NCBI GenBank assembly: GCA_022560615.1
Contig: JADFSR010000012.1
Location: 1-64,000, forward strand
Direction of reading: 5' to 3'
Origin: Gemmatimonadota bacterium
GTDB lineage: Bacteria > Gemmatimonadota > Gemmatimonadetes > Longimicrobiales > Gaopeijiaceae
DNA: 64,000 nucleotides
Position numbers and translations under genes: made by a program. The notes beneath the pieces were generated by a model, which made no database searches, had not been told where the DNA came from, and worked only from the letters and a program-made list of their open reading frames with translations. Below, piece after piece: positions 7,639 to 15,809 of the stretch; the first letter of the stretch is position 1, and every line of letters begins with the position of its first letter.

Positions 7639-10461
7639 TCAGCCGTCTTCGGTCGCTGTGCGCGGTGCGTTCTTGAGCAGCGCGTTGAAAAGCAGCTTGA
7701 ACGTGCCGTGCGTCTGGCCGCGATGCTGCACCCGGAATCCGTACATGAGGATGCGCCCGCTGCCGTACTCCACGTCCAGGATCGCTCCCTTGCCGGCCAA
7801 GAACTCGGCGCCGATTAGCTGACCGCTCATCAGGAGCCGCTCGGGGTCCTCCGCCCAGTTACCCACCGCGCGTACTCGGCCCGCCTCGCCGCCGAAGTCG
7901 GTGGGCTCGTAGGCACGGCCGCCTGCCCACTTTGCGGCCACCTCGTCGGGGCTGCCCATGGTCAGCGGGTGCTCGCCGTCGAGCTCGACGCGCAGCAGTG
8001 AGCTCGGCAGGTAGAAATCGGGCTGACCGACTCCCTCTAGGGCGTTGCGCACGGGCACTCCGAAGTGCTCGATCACGAGCTCGTCCGCGCGCTCGAGCGT
8101 GATCAGCGTACCGCCCGCGCGCACGAACTGTTTGAGCTTCTCGACGCCATCCTCGCCGATGCCCCCCTTGAACTCCTCTGGGACCTGCGTCGCGGTATCG
8201 CCGTTGATCAACCGATTGAGCGGGATCTCCGACGGGAAGACGATGACGTCGAAGCGATCGGAGAGGTCGTCGGCCTGGACGTCGGTGTTCCCGAGGGTTT
8301 CGTAGGAGTACTCGAAGTCGTCGAATACGAACCGAGTCCAACCTTCGTCCATCGCGCCGGCCCAGCCCTGGTAGAGCCCGATACGGTTGAGCTGCTGTGG
8401 CATGGCTTCGCGCAAACCGTCCGGATCGGCCGTCACGGGGATGCCGAGATCGGCGGTTGCCTCGGTGATCAGGGCGAGTGCCTGCGGGGCCGCGGCCCGC
8501 ACGACGAAGACCGGACCGTCGTCCGACTCCGCCTTGGAGACGGGGAGCCCAGCGTCCAGCATGCGGTTCACGGCCTGATAGCTGCGGGTGACCTGGGCGC
8601 TGATCGCATACCAATCGCTCGCGTTCGGAATGGGCGGGACGGTGAGCGGACCGACCCTGGCAGCCTCGGTGTCCACATCGAACGCATCATCCACGCGGAT
8701 CACCTCGACCCCCATCTGCAACGGCATGGTATAGGCGGCCCCGTCATAGCTGCGCACGTACGGGCCGTCCGGCCACTCATGGAGCAGCTCACGGCGGCGC
8801 GGCTCGATGAGGTCGAGCACGGCGGCGCGCGCGGGCTGCGCTCCGTACACGATCCAGGATCCGGCCGGGAAAGTGCGCACTACGTGCTCGTCGCCCTCGT
8901 CGAGCGCATCGCCCTCATCGTCGCTCTCTTCGTCCTCGTCGAGCACCTCGCCCTCATCGTCGCTCTCTTCGTCCTCGTCGAGCACCTCGCCCTCATCGTC
9001 GCTCTCTTCGTCCTCGTCGAGCGCCTCGCTCTCGTCTTCGTCGCCTTCGCCACCCTCTTCGTCGTCCTCATCGACGTCGAGCAAACCGCCGTCGGGCGAC
9101 TCCCACAGATCGCTCTCGATCACCGCCTCGAACGCTTCCGTCGTGCGGTGGACTTCTAGCCCCTGCAGCAGGAGGCGATCGACCATCTCGGCCGCGGCGA
9201 CCGGGTCGTTCTGGTCGAGCGGGATCACATACGCGCGGGGCCCCTCCTCCTCGCCCTTCCGGATGGTCTCGGAAGACATCTGCCAGCGGCCCATGATGTA
9301 GTGCTCGCTGAACTTGGCGGTCTGCTCGAGGAACGACATCGCGGCGATCGTCTGGTAGTCGACGATGTCGCCGAGTCTCCATTCGCCGCCCATCCAGGGG
9401 TCGACGAACGCCATCTGGAACCCGTAGGTGCTGAGGCCGCGGCCGGGCGCTGCGCCGCGCTCGAGCGCGGAGAGCGAGACCGTGTCGGGGCTTGCGATGC
9501 GAGAGCTGGCGGTCTCGGTCAAGAGCGCGACGATGTTGTGGTAACGCCCGGTGAGCGCGCCTTCTTGGCCCCAGATGCGGTACATCGAGCCCGTGACCAC
9601 TCCCTGCTTCCCCCGGGCCTGTAAGTCCGCGACCATGCCGCCGCCCATGAAGCGCAACTGCTGCCACTGGAGCGGGTGCACGTCCGGGTTCATGGGGTCG
9701 GGGTAGGGCGGCACGAAGATGCGCGGGCCGCTGCTGCCCATCTGGTGCTGGTCGAGATAGAGCTGAGGGTAGGCCCGGTGGTACATCAGCTCCATCCAGT
9801 ACTGCGTCTCGACCAGGTTGGCCATGAAGAAGTCGCGGTTATTGTCGTGCCCGGCGTAATGGTGATAGAGCCACGGCATGCGCGCGCGCTCATTCTCGGT
9901 GTCGACGTTCCGGCGGTACCAGTCGGTGACCATGATCTGCCCGTCCGGGTTCGCGGAGGGGATGAGCACGGTCACGACGTTGTCGAGGATCTCCCGTGTG
10001 ACGGCGTCGGTGCCGGTAGCGAGCAGGTAGACCAGGTCTACGCTCGTTTGGGATGAGCCGATCTCGGTCGAGTGGATATTGTGGTTGATGAACGCAGTCG
10101 CCGGCGTGTCGTCGGCAATGCGCTCAGCTTCCTCTCTGGAGATCCTACCGGCAGCGATACGTTTCGAGGCATCTCTGATCTGATCCAGCCTCGCCAGGTT
10201 CGCCGGTGAAGACATCGTGACCGATATGAACTCGGCACCGAGCGTGGTCGGTCCCGCGGTGTCGATCCGGATTCGGTCCGAGCCGTCCGCCACGATCGTG
10301 AAGTACTCGAGGATCTCGTCCCAGCGGGCCAGCTCTTTGTCGGTGCCCATGGAAAAGCCGAAGTGCTCTTCGGGCGTAGGGATCTGGGCTGAAAGCGGGG
10401 CGGCACCGATCAGCGCGGCGACGGTCATCAACAGGGTGTGCTTGCTCGAAACGCGGCGCAC
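7639..10461 (-). CDS. Secreted M14-family zinc carboxypeptidase-like protein, about 940 aa
   Basis: The gene starts at GTG 10461, seven bases after GGGAGGA. Longer readings to 10668 lack a plausible leader. A signal peptide (LLMTVAALIGAAPLSAQ) precedes an M14 metallopeptidase domain. NHNIHSTEIGSS (about residues 126-137) carries the HxxE zinc ligands, followed by IPSANPDGQ and GHDNNRDFF, typical substrate-site motifs. The remainder is a long C-terminal region of the kind found on predicted exported M14 proteins, with an insert of pure Asp/Glu/Ser repeats at about residues 480-545. It probably hydrolyses peptides in the periplasm or outside the cell. It converges with the zinc-ribbon gene and is divergent from the RidA-like gene. 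Confidence 0.85.
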   Translation of the reverse strand: MRRVSSKHTLLMTVAALIGAAPLSAQIPTPEEHFGFSMGTDKELARWDEILEYFTIVADGSDRIRIDTAGPTTLGAEFISVTMSSPANLARLDQIRDASKRIAAGRISREEAERIADDTPATAFINHNIHSTEIGSSQTSVDLVYLLATGTDAVTREILDNVVTVLIPSANPDGQIMVTDWYRRNVDTENERARMPWLYHHYAGHDNNRDFFMANLVETQYWMELMYHRAYPQLYLDQHQMGSSGPRIFVPPYPDPMNPDVHPLQWQQLRFMGGGMVADLQARGKQGVVTGSMYRIWGQEGALTGRYHNIVALLTETASSRIASPDTVSLSALERGAAPGRGLSTYGFQMAFVDPWMGGEWRLGDIVDYQTIAAMSFLEQTAKFSEHYIMGRWQMSSETIRKGEEEGPRAYVIPLDQNDPVAAAEMVDRLLLQGLEVHRTTEAFEAVIESDLWESPDGGLLDVDEDDEEGGEGDEDESEALDEDEESDDEGEVLDEDEESDDEGEVLDEDEESDDEGDALDEGDEHVVRTFPAGSWIVYGAQPARAAVLDLIEPRRRELLHEWPDGPYVRSYDGAAYTMPLQMGVEVIRVDDAFDVDTEAARVGPLTVPPIPNASDWYAISAQVTRSYQAVNRMLDAGLPVSKAESDDGPVFVVRAAAPQALALITEATADLGIPVTADPDGLREAMPQQLNRIGLYQGWAGAMDEGWTRFVFDDFEYSYETLGNTDVQADDLSDRFDVIVFPSEIPLNRLINGDTATQVPEEFKGGIGEDGVEKLKQFVRAGGTLITLERADELVIEHFGVPVRNALEGVGQPDFYLPSSLLRVELDGEHPLTMGSPDEVAAKWAGGRAYEPTDFGGEAGRVRAVGNWAEDPERLLMSGQLIGAEFLAGKGAILDVEYGSGRILMYGFRVQHRGQTHGTFKLLFNALLKNAPRTATEDG
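8902..9018. repeat. Three tandem 39-bp repeats inside the M14 peptidase gene
   Basis: Three in-frame copies of a 39-base unit (8902-8940, 8941-8979, 8980-9018) lie end to end. The last two are identical and the first differs only at the start. A degenerate fourth unit follows from 9019. On the minus strand each copy encodes a 13-residue acidic block of the form VLDEDEESDDEGE. The unit length is a multiple of three, so copy-number change would keep the frame. Confidence 0.95.
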
Positions 10462-10573
10462 GGGTTCCTCCCGGGAACGGTCTTGAAACGGGTCGCGAAT
10501 GTATGGGGGAGGCGTGCTCCGAGCTATCGTTATCGTCTCGCTCGTTTCGCAAGACCTATCCCGGAGATGACCG

Positions 10574-11029
10574 ATGCAGATGCAATCCCTAAGGACCTTC
10601 GCACTCCTCCTCGCGATTGCGGGCCTCACCACCAACGTCGCCGCCCAAGAGGGGCGTGAGTACATCAACGCGCGCTACGCGACCGACGCGACGGCGCCGC
10701 CGTTCAGTGGCGCGGTCCTGGCCGGCAACACGCTCTACCTGTCCGGAACGATCGGGTTGGACTCCAACCAGCAAGTTCCGTCCACCCCGGAAGCCGAAGC
10801 GAGGCTCGTCCTGGACAACGTCCGCAGCACACTCGCGGCCGCTGGCATGACGATGGATGACCTCGTCACAGTCCAGGTATTCTGCTCCGATGTCGCGCAC
10901 TACGACGCCTTCAACGCGGTGTACCGGACGTATTTCGAGGGTGAGTTCCCGGCCCGGGCTTTTCTCGGGGCCGGCACCCTACTTTTCAATGCGCGCTTCG
11001 AGGTCCAGGGGATCGCTGTGAGGCGATAG
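10574..11029 (+). CDS. Exported RidA-family (YjgF/UK114) protein
   Basis: The product is 151 residues with a signal peptide (FALLLAIAGLTTNVAAQ), followed by a complete RidA domain: ATDATAPPFSGAVLAGNTLYLSG, a helix VLDNVRSTLAAAGMTMDDLV, and the final strand. Cytoplasmic RidA deaminates reactive enamines and usually has the Arg of an R-containing IPxxAR-type motif. Here the equivalent C-terminal segment reads FPARAFLGAGTLLFNARFEVQGIAV. Exported members of the family are known but their role is poorly defined. The start ATG at 10574 is the first that gives a proper leader. The next gene begins 57 bases downstream in the same reading frame. Confidence 0.85.
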   Translation: MQMQSLRTFALLLAIAGLTTNVAAQEGREYINARYATDATAPPFSGAVLAGNTLYLSGTIGLDSNQQVPSTPEAEARLVLDNVRSTLAAAGMTMDDLVTVQVFCSDVAHYDAFNAVYRTYFEGEFPARAFLGAGTLLFNARFEVQGIAVRR

Positions 11030-11086
11030 GGCCCGCCGCTGGGATCTTCCTCGCGTCCACCCCCAACACTCGAGGAGCTGAGCTTC

Positions 11087-12283
11087 GTGTGTGTCCCGGT
11101 TCAGGTCGGCGGAAAGGCCGCCGGCAGTCTCGGCGTCACACTGCCCTATGATCGGGAGCGAGACTTCGCGCGCGAAGCAGAGTTGCTGGGGGTCGTGGCC
11201 TCGATGATCGGTCAGGCCGTCAGGGTTCACACGCTGGTGGAGACCGAGGGGCAGCGGTTGCTGATGGAGAACGACCAACTCCGCCAGGAGTTGCGGGAGC
11301 GGTACGAGTTCCGAAACATCATCGGCAACAGCCGCCAGATGCGTGACGTCTACCAGGAGATCGCCCAAGTCGCAGGCAGCCCGACGACCGTCATGATCCG
11401 TGGCGAGTCGGGGACGGGGAAGGAGATGGTCGCTCACGCGATCCACTACAACTCTCCGCGGGCCGAGGGGCCCTTCGTGAAAGTCAACTGTGGCGCGCTG
11501 CCGGACACCCTCATCGAGTCGGAGCTCTTCGGCTACGAACCGGGAGCCTTCACGGACGCGCGGGAGCAGAAGAAGGGCCGCTTCGAGCTCGCCGATGGGG
11601 GGACACTGTTCTTGGACGAGGTGGGTGAGCTGTCCCCATCCACTCAGGTCAAGCTCCTGCGAGCCCTCCAGGAGAGGGAGTTCGAGCGGTTGGGCGGAGT
11701 GAAACCGATCAGGGTCGACGTGCGGGTGATTGCGGCAAGCAACGGCGATCTCGAGGGCGCGATGCGGCAAGGGGCTTTCCGCGAGGACCTATATTACCGA
11801 CTCAACGTGTTCAGCATCTTCATGCCCGCCCTGCGCGACCGGAAGCCGGACATTCTCCTGCTGGTCGATCACTTTGCCGAGAAGTACGCGTCGGTGCTGG
11901 GTAGGAGCGTTCGCCGCATCTCGACACCCGCGATCGACTTGCTGATGGCCTACCATTGGCCGGGCAACGTCAGGGAGTTGGAGAACTGCATCGAGCGCGC
12001 TGTGCTCGTATGCGCGGGCGGGGTGATCCACGGGCACGACCTTCCTCCCACGCTCCAGCCCGCCCAGCTGTCGGGCACCCTGCCGCAGGTCTCCCTCGAC
12101 GTCGCGGTCGGGAACTACGAGAAGGACCTGCTCCTGGATAGTCTCAAGACGGCCCGCGGCAACCAAGCCGAGGTCGCCCGACTGCTTCAGACGAGCCCAC
12201 GGATCATCGGCTACAAGCTCCGCAAGTACGGGATCGACTCTGCCCGCTACCGCGCGTCCTCACGTCCGTCCTGGGACGCCTGA
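11087..12283 (+). CDS. Sigma-54 dependent activator (NifA/NtrC type) with truncated GAF domain
   Basis: The 398-residue protein has a partial GAF domain (residues 1-50), a linker coiled coil, an AAA+ sigma-54 activation domain and a C-terminal Fis-type helix-turn-helix (about 345-390). Walker A is GESGTGKE (106-113) and Walker B is LFLDEVGE (174-181). The sigma-54 contact loop reads GAFTDA instead of the usual GAFTGA. The GAF domain lacks its first two thirds. The frame opens just after the RidA stop codon, and GTG 11087 is the first usable start, so the sensor is genuinely short in this sequence. The position next to amtB and its sigma-54 promoter suggests it drives ammonium uptake. That link is inference. 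Confidence 0.85.
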   Translation: MCVPVQVGGKAAGSLGVTLPYDRERDFAREAELLGVVASMIGQAVRVHTLVETEGQRLLMENDQLRQELRERYEFRNIIGNSRQMRDVYQEIAQVAGSPTTVMIRGESGTGKEMVAHAIHYNSPRAEGPFVKVNCGALPDTLIESELFGYEPGAFTDAREQKKGRFELADGGTLFLDEVGELSPSTQVKLLRALQEREFERLGGVKPIRVDVRVIAASNGDLEGAMRQGAFREDLYYRLNVFSIFMPALRDRKPDILLLVDHFAEKYASVLGRSVRRISTPAIDLLMAYHWPGNVRELENCIERAVLVCAGGVIHGHDLPPTLQPAQLSGTLPQVSLDVAVGNYEKDLLLDSLKTARGNQAEVARLLQTSPRIIGYKLRKYGIDSARYRASSRPSWDA

Positions 12284-12437
12284 AGGCCGAACCTACATTT
12301 TTGTCGGTTTATCGGGCCTGTGATACGAAAGTGTCGTCCAGCTACGCGGGGCTGACCAGCCCTCGCTGATCCCCGAAAGCGTTCAGCCACAACCACATAC
12401 GGCTCTGGCTAGGAGCTGATCCCGACCCCGTCGGCAG

Positions 12438-12455
12438 TTGGTACGGCGCTTGCCC
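12438..12455 (+). promoter_or_regulatory. Sigma-54 (-24/-12) promoter upstream of amtB
   Basis: TTGGTACGGCGCTTGCCC matches the sigma-54 consensus YTGGCACG-N4-TTGCW with one mismatch at the -24 element (T for C) and one at the last base. The invariant GG (12440-12441) and GC (12452-12453) are separated by exactly ten bases, as required. It lies 64 bases before the amtB start. A sigma-54 activator is encoded immediately upstream on the same strand. Confidence 0.75.
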
Positions 12456-12518
12456 AGAGGCGTGGCTGTCGAGTCAGCGAAGTCAAAGCGATCAACATGT
12501 GAAAAAGGAGAACGACTG

Positions 12519-14339
12519 ATGCCCGGCACCCTCCTGGTAGGACGGATGAGGAAAGGGTTCGCGCCGCTTCGCCAGCGGTTGGACGCGTGTCTGTTTGCTC
12601 TTGCCCTTGCAGCTCTCTTCTTGCTGCTGAGCCCGGATCTGGTCGCGGCGCAGGAAGAGGCCGTGATCTCCGGCGGAGACACAGCGTGGCTGCTGACCTC
12701 GACCGCCCTCGTGCTTCTCATGACGGCCGGCCTCGCCTTCTTCTATGGTGGTTTGGTCCGCTCCAAGAACGTCCTGAACACGATGATGATGAGCTTCATC
12801 GCCTTCGGCTTTGCGGGCGTGCTCTGGGTCGTCGTCGGATACTCCCTCGCGTTCGGTGAGGGCGGGGCGTTGGTCGGCGACCTATCGATGGCCTTCTTGA
12901 AAGGCGTCGGCGTGCAGCCGAACGGAACCATTCCCGACATGCTCTTCATGGCGTTCCAGGCGACGTTTGCCATCATCACCGCCGCCTTGATCTCGGGCGC
13001 GGTCGTGGGACGGATGCGGTTCGGTGCCTACGTGGCCTTCATCTCCCTCTGGGGCCTGCTGGTCTACGCCCCGGTTGCGCACTGGGTCTGGGGTGGCGGA
13101 TGGTTGGCCGGGTTGGGTGCGTTGGACTTCGCCGGCGGAACCGTCGTGCACGTCAACGCGGGTGCAGCAGCGCTGACGGCGGCGTTGGTTTTGGGGCCCC
13201 GAACGGATTATGGCCGCCAGGCGATGCTCCCCCACAACGTGCCTTTCGTCCTACTCGGCGCGGGCCTGCTCTGGTTCGGTTGGATGGGTTTCAACGGCGG
13301 GAGCGCTCTGGCGGCGGATGAGTTCGCGGCGCTCGGCGTGGTGAACACGCTCGTCGCCCCGTGCGCTACGCTGGTCGTGTGGGCGCTTCTGGACACCTTC
13401 TTCGCGAAGCAGATCACTGCGGTTGGTACGGCAACGGCCATCGTGGTCGGTCTCGTGGCCGTGACGCCGGCCGCGGGCTTCGTCTCGCCCATGTCGGCCC
13501 TCGCCATCGGCGCGATCGCGGCGCTTCCCAGCTATGGCATCATCCGGTGGCGCGCGGGCACACGCCTCGACGACTCCCTCGACGTCTTCGCGGCGCACGG
13601 CGTGGGGGGAGCCACCGGCGCGATCCTCACAGGGGTCTTCGCCAGCGCGGTGGTGAACGGCAGCGCCGACGGGCTCCTCTTCGGGAACCCGGGCCAGGTC
13701 GGTATCCAGGCTGTTGCGGTCCTCGCCGTCGCCGCCTACAGCGCAGTCGCGACACTGGTCATCCTCAAGATGATCCAGCTGGTTACCCCCTTGCGGCCGG
13801 CCGCCGATTCCGAGCGGCGGGGCATGGACGTGCTTTCCCACGGAGAGGAAGGCTATGCGCGTGGTGAGGGTGCGGTCCTCATCCTCCACGAGGAGCTCAA
13901 CGGGAGCGGCGACGCGCTCCGGCACCCTGCCATCGCCCGCGAGCTAGGGGAGCCGCGCACGTTCGAAGGGAGTGACGGCACGCTCGTGAGACTCGTCAAG
14001 GCGATCGTGCGTCCGGACAAGCTGAGCGACGTCTTGAACGCCCTATACATGGCAGAAGTGACGGGATTCACGGTCAGTCGTGTGCAGGGTCACGGCGGTG
14101 AGACGGAGACCGTGGAGACCTACAGGGGCACGTCCGTGAAAATGGGTTTGACCGACAAGGTGATGATCGACATCGGGGTGTCAGAGCCGTTTGTGGAGGC
14201 CACCGTCGAGGCGGTTCTCAGCGCGGCGCGGACAGGAGACGTCGGAGACGGGAAGGTCTTCGTTCTCCCCGTCCAGGCGGTGCATAGGATTCGCACGGCG
14301 GAAAGGGACACGGCAGCGGTTACGCCTGTCGCTCCCTGA
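12519..14339 (+). CDS. amtB: Ammonium transporter fused to a C-terminal PII domain
   Basis: The 606-residue product is an Amt/Mep/Rh ammonium channel with a PII (GlnB/GlnK) domain joined to its C-terminus. A leader helix (about 24-43) precedes the Amt core (about 50-430), which has both pore histidines, H211 in GGTVVHVNAG and H360 in AAHGVGG. After a linker of about 55 residues, residues 489-606 align without gaps to E. coli GlnB over the region inspected, including AIVRPDKL, the T-loop with ETYRG, and RTGDVGDGKVFV. The T-loop tyrosine that is uridylylated in GlnB (Y51) is valine here (about residue 540). The ATG at 12519 follows AAAGGAG. The fusion suggests that each channel carries its own gate; this is inference. 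Confidence 0.92.
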   Translation: MPGTLLVGRMRKGFAPLRQRLDACLFALALAALFLLLSPDLVAAQEEAVISGGDTAWLLTSTALVLLMTAGLAFFYGGLVRSKNVLNTMMMSFIAFGFAGVLWVVVGYSLAFGEGGALVGDLSMAFLKGVGVQPNGTIPDMLFMAFQATFAIITAALISGAVVGRMRFGAYVAFISLWGLLVYAPVAHWVWGGGWLAGLGALDFAGGTVVHVNAGAAALTAALVLGPRTDYGRQAMLPHNVPFVLLGAGLLWFGWMGFNGGSALAADEFAALGVVNTLVAPCATLVVWALLDTFFAKQITAVGTATAIVVGLVAVTPAAGFVSPMSALAIGAIAALPSYGIIRWRAGTRLDDSLDVFAAHGVGGATGAILTGVFASAVVNGSADGLLFGNPGQVGIQAVAVLAVAAYSAVATLVILKMIQLVTPLRPAADSERRGMDVLSHGEEGYARGEGAVLILHEELNGSGDALRHPAIARELGEPRTFEGSDGTLVRLVKAIVRPDKLSDVLNALYMAEVTGFTVSRVQGHGGETETVETYRGTSVKMGLTDKVMIDIGVSEPFVEATVEAVLSAARTGDVGDGKVFVLPVQAVHRIRTAERDTAAVTPVAP

Positions 14340-14397
14340 GTTGGGACGAAGTGTGAGACAGCGATCAAACGACGAATCGAACAAGGACGCGACAACG

Positions 14398-15023
14398 ATG
14401 AAAGGACTTACTGGGCCCTTGCTCGCGGCTGCTCTCCTACTACCTGTCTCCGCTGTCGCGCAGGAGGCCACGGTGACGGCCAACGCCGGGTGGAGCAGCG
14501 AGTACCTCTATCGCGGCATCCCGCAGGAGAGCTCGTCCGCGAGCGGGCCGGGTTGGACGTCGCACTGGCTGGCCTGTACGTCGGAGTCTGGGGCGCTGAC
14601 GTGGGTGCGGGAAACGAGGTCGATGTGTACGGCGGCTACGGCTTCGAGATCGCGGGCCTGAGCGTGAGCGTGGGCGGCACCGGGTACTTCTACACGGGTG
14701 ACTTCGACCATACGTACTTGGAGGCGAACCTCGGAGCGGAGGTCGGACCGCTGTCGGTCGAATTCTCCATGGGCCAGTACGACACGACACCGGAGTCGCT
14801 GAACTACTGGTTCCTCGGGGTTACGGCGGAGCACCGGGGTCTCTACACGACCATGGGCAGCTTCGGAGACGGGTTTGACGGTGAGTACCTGGAGGCAGGA
14901 TACGGCTTCACGGCATCAGAGTTGGACCTCACGATTGGATGGATCTTCAGCAACGCGGACCTGGTGGGTAGTAGAGACCAGACGCTGGTCTTCGGTGTGA
15001 GCAAGACCTTCGAGATCCGCTAG
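14398..15023 (+). pseudogene. TorF-family putative porin, frameshifted
   Basis: An ATG at 14398 starts a signal peptide (GPLLAAALLLPVSAVAQ) and the TorF/TIGR02001 opening motif NAGWSSEYLYRGIPQ. Around 14545-14560 the homology moves to another frame, continuing AGLDVALAGLYVGVWGADVG, VDVYGGYGFEIAG and ending GVSKTFEIR at 15023. The two pieces together make a normal-length product of about 208 residues, so one single-base indel explains the break. It may be a true frameshift or an assembly error. TorF-type proteins are predicted outer-membrane barrels and are often found next to amtB/glnK, so the location 58 bases after the AmtB-PII gene supports a role in ammonium or nitrogen uptake. Its TAG shares the CTAG with the convergent neighbour. 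Confidence 0.75.
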
Positions 15024-15808
15024 GGGGACTTCTGCCAGTCGAAGGACGCCTCGTAGCCGTGACCGTCTGAGAGCCAGAACCGCTCGGATCGCATACCGGA
15101 CGCCAGCGCCCACAGAACGCACATGCCGCCCTGCAAACAGGGCGCGTGAGGCCAACCCGGGGGGAGGTTCGTCGCAGGCCCTCCCTCCGGGTTGGGGCGG
15201 TCGACGGCCTGCCCCGGGGTCGGAGCGCCTACGAGTCCGAGTTCCCCGTCACGTGAGAACAGGAAGCAGATGGCGCCCTCGACCAGCACGCTGTCGGGGA
15301 GCTTCAGCCTCGTCAGCTCACGCTGCTCAGGGCGATCCGCAGCAGAGGACATGACGAGCAGCGTGGTCTCGCGGTCCTTGGCCAGTTCCATGACGCGGAG
15401 GGCGTCGGCGAAGGCGGTCGCGCCCTCGATCAGGTTCACGCACGGCCCGGTCAAGCCGAACTCCATCGAGATCGAAGCCGCCACCTGGTTCTGGAGGGTG
15501 AGGAGGAGTGCGTATGGGTGGAGCCGGCGCAGCCGGCGGGCAAGATCGGGGCCCATCAAACGGCCATCGCGGGAACGCTGCCTGATCGGTTCCACGTGGT
15601 GCATGAGCTCGCCCGGTGGCCCCGAAATCGTGACGACACGAGCGTCGGTGGGTACATCGAGACGCGAAAGCGCCTCGATCGCGTATGTGGAGGCCGGTGC
15701 TCGGCGCTGCTGCTCGCTCGCATGCTCGACCAGCGTCACGTTCGGCAGATCCATGCACGCGCCGAGCGGCCGAGTGAATGCAGCGCTGAACGCCTCGAGC
15801 CGGAGCAC
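15020..15808 (-). CDS. Ketosynthase-like protein lacking the catalytic cysteine
   Basis: The 262-residue protein resembles the N-terminal thiolase-fold half of beta-ketoacyl synthases. Aligned to its upstream neighbour, GLTGPCVNLIEGATAFADAL matches the region around the nucleophile, with alanine (about residue 130) where the synthase has Cys. Chain-length-factor and other non-condensing partner subunits of type II systems also lack this Cys. The C-terminal half ends in GLVGAPTPGQAVDRP and a tail that does not look like a second thiolase half, so the protein is shorter than a typical chain length factor (about 400). The start GTG 15808 lies one base after the stop of the true ketosynthase, so they are co-translated. 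A partner role is inference. Confidence 0.7.
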   Translation of the reverse strand: MLRLEAFSAAFTRPLGACMDLPNVTLVEHASEQQRRAPASTYAIEALSRLDVPTDARVVTISGPPGELMHHVEPIRQRSRDGRLMGPDLARRLRRLHPYALLLTLQNQVAASISMEFGLTGPCVNLIEGATAFADALRVMELAKDRETTLLVMSSAADRPEQRELTRLKLPDSVLVEGAICFLFSRDGELGLVGAPTPGQAVDRPNPEGGPATNLPPGWPHAPCLQGGMCVLWALASGMRSERFWLSDGHGYEASFDWQKSP

Positions 15809-15809
15809 G

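Noticed and set aside
8065-9159. A 364-codon open frame on the plus strand opposite the M14 peptidase
   Set aside because: It mirrors the peptidase frame over the acidic repeat, has no family motif and no ribosome site, and is a typical antisense shadow in GC-rich DNA.
12284-12437. Search for NifA-type upstream activator sites (TGT-N10-ACA) before the sigma-54 promoter
   Set aside because: No convincing match was found; GGGCTGACCAGCCC (a short dyad near 12340) is present but too weak to call.
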